This document shows, piece by piece, positions 60,348-64,000 of a stretch of 64,000 nt of DNA. The translations under genes were made by a program, and so were the position numbers. The notes beneath the pieces are model-generated. The model did not search any database. It worked only from the letters and a program-made list of their open reading frames with translations, and had not been told where the DNA came from. The stretch is from NCBI RefSeq assembly GCF_001620065.1, contig NZ_LQGV01000004.1, positions 365,581 to 429,580 on the forward strand, written 5' to 3'. This DNA comes from Microbacterium sp. TNHR37B (GTDB taxonomy: Bacteria; Actinomycetota; Actinomycetes; Actinomycetales; Microbacteriaceae). Positions within the stretch are counted from its first letter, which is position 1; each line of letters begins with the position of its first letter.

Positions 60348-61409
60348 GTGACCCCGCGCCCCTCGACGCCCGGCTCGCAGCTGACGAGCCACCTCGGCCT
60401 GACCGAGCGCATCTTCGTCGGCGGCAAGATGCGGCGGCTCGCGGCGACGGTGGAGGAAGGCCTCACCCGGGTCGAGCAGCGGCTGGCGGAGGAGCTCCAG
60501 GTCGGCGATGCGCTGGCCGACGTGACGAGCCGCTACCTGTACGAGGCGGGGGGCAAGCGGCTTCGTCCCATGCTGTCGATCCTCACGGCGCAGCTGGGAG
60601 ACGGCGCGACCGACGAGGTGATCGCCGGCGCGACCGCCCTCGAGATGACCCACCTGGGCTCCTTGTACCACGACGACGTCATGGACGGAGCGGACGTGCG
60701 GCGCGGTGTGCCGAGTGCCCACGCGGTGTGGGGGAACAACGTCGCGATCCTCACCGGCGACCTGTTGTTCTCCCGTGCCAGCCAGCTCATGGCCCAGATC
60801 GGCGAGCGCGCCATCCGCATGCAGGCCGACACCTTCGAGCGTCTCGTCCTCGGGCAGATGCACGAGACGGTGGGAGCACAGGCCGGCGACGACCCGGTGG
60901 AGTTCTACCTGCAGGTCCTCGCCGACAAGACCGGTTCGCTCATCGCTGCCGCCGGTCAAGTGGGGATCCTCTTCTCAGGAGCCCCGGCGGCGTATGAGCA
61001 GGCGGTGCTCGACTTCGGTGAGCGCGTCGGCATCGCCTTCCAGCTCCTCGACGACGTCATCGATCTGTCGGCCGACCCCGACGAGACCGGAAAGGTCCCG
61101 GGCACCGATCTGCGGGCGGGTGTGCCGACGATGCCCTACCTGCTCCTCGGCCGTGCGGCCGACCCCGGCTCTGCGGAGCTGAAATCGTCGATCGACGACG
61201 GTGTCGCCCGCATCGCCGACGGGGCCGACCCGGCCATCCTCGACGACGAGCTCGCGCGCTTGCGGGAGCACCCGGCCACCGAGGCGACCCGACGCCTGGC
61301 GGCGGAGTGGTCCGGCGACGCGGTGGCGGCGCTGGATCCGCTCCCCGACGGGACGGTGCGCGAGGCACTCACGCGTTTCGCGCACGTCGTCGTCGATCGG
61401 TCCCGCTGA
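60348..61409 (+). CDS. Long-chain polyprenyl diphosphate synthase
   Basis: Makes the isoprenoid tail for MenA. 353 residues, trans-prenyltransferase fold with the two Asp-rich motifs (LYHDDVMDGADVRRG; FQLLDDVIDLSAD) and GGKRLRPMLS. Product chain length cannot be read off directly. GTG start with a -10 over the menG stop. The order menG - polyprenyl synthase is shared with mycobacteria (grcC1 region, from memory). Confidence 0.93.
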   Translation: MTPRPSTPGSQLTSHLGLTERIFVGGKMRRLAATVEEGLTRVEQRLAEELQVGDALADVTSRYLYEAGGKRLRPMLSILTAQLGDGATDEVIAGATALEMTHLGSLYHDDVMDGADVRRGVPSAHAVWGNNVAILTGDLLFSRASQLMAQIGERAIRMQADTFERLVLGQMHETVGAQAGDDPVEFYLQVLADKTGSLIAAAGQVGILFSGAPAAYEQAVLDFGERVGIAFQLLDDVIDLSADPDETGKVPGTDLRAGVPTMPYLLLGRAADPGSAELKSSIDDGVARIADGADPAILDDELARLREHPATEATRRLAAEWSGDAVAALDPLPDGTVREALTRFAHVVVDRSR

Positions 61410-61476
61410 ACACTCTCACCCGTGGACGGCCGGGGAACGGCCGTCGCCCATCCGGGACGTCCCGAAAGGAACAGGA

Positions 61477-62850
61477 ATGACCAAGCTCAGGCTGGCCATC
61501 GTCGGAGCCGGCCCGGCCGGCATCTACGCCGCCGACATCCTCTTGAAGGCCGAGCGCAAGTTCGACGTCTCGATCGACCTCTTCGACCAGCTGCCGGCCC
61601 CGTATGGACTGGTGCGTTACGGCGTCGCGCCCGATCACCCGCGCATCAAGGGCATCATCACGGCGTTGCGCGACGTGCTCGACCGGGGCGACATCCGGAT
61701 CTTCGGCAACGTCCGGTTCGGCGAGGATCTCGCGCTCGAAGACCTCCAACGGCACTACCACGCCGTGATCTTCGCGACGGGGGCGATCCGCGATGCGGCG
61801 CTCGACATCCCGGGCATCGATGCCGAGGGCTCGTTCGGGGCAGCCGATTTCGTGAGCTGGTACGACGGTCATCCGGACTTCCCGAGGGAGTGGCCGCTGG
61901 ATGCGTCGTCGGTTGCCGTGCTGGGAAACGGCAACGTGGCGCTCGACGTGGCCCGAGTGCTCGCCAAGCACGCGGAAGACCTCCTGGTCACCGAGATCCC
62001 GGCGAACGTGCAGGCAGGGCTCGAGGCCTCCCGGGTCACCGATGTCCACGTCTTCGGTCGCCGCGGCCCGGCTCAGGTGAAGTTCACGCCGCTCGAGCTG
62101 CGCGAGCTGGGTGAGCTCCGCGACGTCGACATGGTCGTCTACGACGAGGACTTCGATTACGACGACGCGAGCCGCGCCGCGATCGCCAGCAACAAGCAGG
62201 TGATGGTGATCGATCGCGTGCTCCAGTCGTGGCGCACCCGCCCGAGCGTGAACAACGCTGGCGGAGAGGCGAGCCGCCGGCTCCACCTGCACTTCTACGC
62301 GAAGCCCGTCGAGATCCGGAAGGACGAGGCCGGGCGCGTGGCGGCCATCGTCTACGAACGCACTCGCCCGGATGGACAGGGCGGCGTGGTCGGGACGGGG
62401 GAGCTCCGTGAGATCGCGGTCCAGCAGGTCTATCGCGCGGTCGGTTACTTCGGCTCGCCGCTGCCCGGCGTCCCGTTCGACAAACGCCACGGCGTGATCC
62501 CCAACCACGAGGGACAGGTGCTCCAGAAGGACTCCAACGAGCGTGTGCCCGGGGTGTACGCGACCGGGTGGATCAAGCGCGGCCCGGTGGGGCTGATCGG
62601 TCACACCAAGTCGGATGCGATGGAGACGATCCGTCACCTCATCAACGACCAGGGCTCGTGGTGGACTCCCGAGGACCCGTCGGATGAGGCGATCCCGGCC
62701 CTGCTCGCCGAGCGCGGGGTGCGCTGGACGGATCTGGACGGCTGGCACCGGCTCGATGAGCACGAGCAGGCTCTGGGAGCGGCCCAGGAGCGCGTGCGGA
62801 TCAAGGTCGTCGAGCGCGACGAGATGGTGCGCGTCTCCCGGGGCGAGTGA
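61477..62850 (+). CDS. Ferredoxin/adrenodoxin-type NADP reductase (FprA-like)
   Basis: FAD- and NADPH-binding reductase passing electrons to ferredoxins. 457 residues, full length. N-terminal FAD motif VGAGPAGIYAADIL, PYGLVRYGVAPDHP, NADP motif VLGNGNVALDVAR, HVFGRRGPAQVKFT, and a C-terminal GWIKRGPVGLIGHTKSDA. AAAGGAACAGGA precedes the ATG. No ferredoxin gene lies beside it. Confidence 0.95.
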   Translation: MTKLRLAIVGAGPAGIYAADILLKAERKFDVSIDLFDQLPAPYGLVRYGVAPDHPRIKGIITALRDVLDRGDIRIFGNVRFGEDLALEDLQRHYHAVIFATGAIRDAALDIPGIDAEGSFGAADFVSWYDGHPDFPREWPLDASSVAVLGNGNVALDVARVLAKHAEDLLVTEIPANVQAGLEASRVTDVHVFGRRGPAQVKFTPLELRELGELRDVDMVVYDEDFDYDDASRAAIASNKQVMVIDRVLQSWRTRPSVNNAGGEASRRLHLHFYAKPVEIRKDEAGRVAAIVYERTRPDGQGGVVGTGELREIAVQQVYRAVGYFGSPLPGVPFDKRHGVIPNHEGQVLQKDSNERVPGVYATGWIKRGPVGLIGHTKSDAMETIRHLINDQGSWWTPEDPSDEAIPALLAERGVRWTDLDGWHRLDEHEQALGAAQERVRIKVVERDEMVRVSRGE

Positions 62851-62853
62851 CCC

Positions 62854-63966
62854 TCAGGGGAGCGTCGGCGCGGGAGCCGGGCTCGGCTCCGCGTCCGGTT
62901 GCCTCGCCGGGCCGGTGAGGCCCACGAGCAGCGCGGCGACGAGCGCCACCTGGCCGACGATTCCGAGCAGGGCGCCGCTCCAGGCGGCGTCGGCCCCCGA
63001 GGTGGCGAACGTGTCGGCGAGCGCCATGCCGATCCCGAACGCGGCGAACCACTGGGTGAACACGATCCCGCCCACCAGCAGGCAGCCGAGCACGATGAGC
63101 CGCCGCAACGGCAGGGTCCTCGTCGCGCCGGGAAGGGAGGTCGCGAGCGCGAACAGCACGATGGCGCCCAGGCACATCGCCGCCCACACCCCGACCCCGA
63201 TGCCGAAATCCGGCGTCAACTGACGCTGCGCGATCATCTCGGCGTAGATCTGTTCCAGTGGCAGCGCCGGAACGCGGGCCGACGGGTTCCAGACGGTGGT
63301 GTGGATGACCGCGCCGGTGAGCACGATGAGGGCGAGTCCCGCGAACGCGAGACCGCTGACCGTGCGGACCTTTCGGGTGCCGGCGGGGCCCGTGCTCGCC
63401 GCGATCGCGAACGCGAGGAGCACGCCGACGAGGGGGACGGCCAGGAGCGCCAGCCCGCGCTGAGCGATCCCCGCCGCCACGACAGCGCCGAAGACGGCCA
63501 CGACGGCAGTGAGCAGGAGCGCGCCGCGCGCCGTCCGCCCCGCCAGAGCGGAGACCGCCGAGAGGCTCAGGACGAGGGCGAGTGCCCCGAACGCCAGGGC
63601 GAGGAGGCCGAGTCCCGCCCCGATCGCCGCGAACACCGCCCCGCCGGGCAGGCCTTCCGCCCACAGGGAGCTCTGCCCGCCGGAGAACGACCAGCCGGCC
63701 GCGAGGACGGCCGCCGACCCACCCGTCGCAACGGCTCGGCGGGCGAGGCGGGCGGCGAGCGCCGTGCGCGGCATCCCGGTGTGGCCGGGATCGCCGCGGT
63801 CGATCGTGAGGGCGGTGACCGCGGCGCCGCGGACGATCGCGCCGCGCGCCATCCCGATCTCCGCCGCGCCGTCGAGGTCGGCCGTCCATTCCTCGCGGTA
63901 GCGGTCGCGCGAGGCGCGGGGGAGGGTGGCGGCGAGGAGGCGCACCAGGCGCTCGGCCGCGGTCAC
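62854..63966 (-). CDS. Polytopic membrane protein of unknown function
   Basis: 370 residues. A cytoplasmic N-terminus (AAERLVRLLAATLPRASRDR, YREEWTADLDGA) resembling the prefix seen in PadR-linked membrane proteins, then eight or nine hydrophobic helices and a Pro-rich tail. The GTG at 63966 overlaps the stop of the preceding gene (GTGA). Convergent with the reductase gene, 3 bases apart. Confidence 0.78.
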   Translation of the reverse strand: MTAAERLVRLLAATLPRASRDRYREEWTADLDGAAEIGMARGAIVRGAAVTALTIDRGDPGHTGMPRTALAARLARRAVATGGSAAVLAAGWSFSGGQSSLWAEGLPGGAVFAAIGAGLGLLALAFGALALVLSLSAVSALAGRTARGALLLTAVVAVFGAVVAAGIAQRGLALLAVPLVGVLLAFAIAASTGPAGTRKVRTVSGLAFAGLALIVLTGAVIHTTVWNPSARVPALPLEQIYAEMIAQRQLTPDFGIGVGVWAAMCLGAIVLFALATSLPGATRTLPLRRLIVLGCLLVGGIVFTQWFAAFGIGMALADTFATSGADAAWSGALLGIVGQVALVAALLVGLTGPARQPDAEPSPAPAPTLP

Positions 63967-64000
63967 GCGATGACCCCCCGCGGGCGTGCCGGCAGCGCCG
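63963..64000 (-). CDS. C-terminal end of an upstream gene, cut by the window edge
   Basis: An open frame ending ALPARPRGVIA-stop overlaps the start of the membrane protein gene by 4 bases. Given that gene's HAAS-like prefix and the padR pair at 40.1 kb, a PadR regulator is a reasonable guess, but 11 residues cannot show it. Confidence 0.4.
   Translation of the reverse strand, partial: ALPARPRGVIA

Overview
The window is a gene-dense, very GC-rich stretch of an actinobacterial chromosome. GC content, small intergenic gaps, many GTG starts, the bS22 ribosomal protein, a full menaquinone pathway and a DUF222/HNH gene point to Microbacteriaceae, probably Microbacterium or a close relative. Genus is inferred, not proven. 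No rRNA, tRNA, CRISPR array, transposase or prophage was seen. No gap between genes exceeds about 210 bases. Many genes carry an actinobacterial -10 hexamer (TAnnnT, sometimes CAGGAT or GAGAAT) ending only 6-7 bases before the start codon, so leaderless transcription looks common.

Layout. 1-5.7 kb: the 3' part of an MFS exporter, then sbcD-sbcC (DNA end processing). 5.7-13.6 kb: a histidine kinase/response regulator pair, a phosphotransferase, two low-complexity surface or membrane proteins, a degenerate phosphopantetheinyl-transferase-like protein and NAD synthetase. 13.7-21.2 kb: a TM0106-type nuclease/helicase, DUF3467, upp, tadA, a two-gene unit (small protein plus alpha/beta hydrolase) whose products share a C-terminal tail, and proC. 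21.2-26 kb: a Trk potassium system, an ArsR regulator, a BldC-like HTH protein, bS22, a glutaredoxin and an archaeal-type AspRS. 26-31.6 kb: DedA, then a cytochrome c maturation (System II) operon: histidine phosphatase, TlpA-like lipoprotein, CcdA, ResB, CcsB. 31.6-32.9 kb: an unusual cassette, a DUF559 nuclease gene bracketed by two copies of a 60-bp palindromic element, with a 33-C homopolymer on one outer side and a G-rich tract on the other. 32.9-39 kb: MMPL and YhgE/Pip envelope proteins, divergent from a TetR regulator with two palindromic operators between. 39-51.3 kb: menC, a PadR/membrane protein pair, metH, a GNAT enzyme, a DUF222/HNH endonuclease with a LexA-like box, two small proteins, and a single-chain ECF transporter with a lipoprotein. 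51.3-62.9 kb: menB, menE, menA, menD, menF, menG and a polyprenyl diphosphate synthase, with ppk2, two small membrane proteins and a ferredoxin-NADP reductase. The end holds a membrane protein and the tail of one more gene.

How it fits together. The backbone matches the gene order I recall from the M. tuberculosis Rv0500-Rv0562 interval (proC, BldC-like HTH, bS22, glutaredoxin, phosphatase-ccd-res-ccs, menA/E/B/C/D/G, polyprenyl synthase), so most of it is an ancient respiratory block: menaquinone, its isoprenoid tail and cytochrome c assembly. Accessory pieces have been inserted into it: the DUF559 cassette, the MMPL/YhgE/TetR block, the metH-ECF stretch and the HNH gene. The ECF transporter may supply cobalamin to the cobalamin-dependent MetH nearby; that link is inference.
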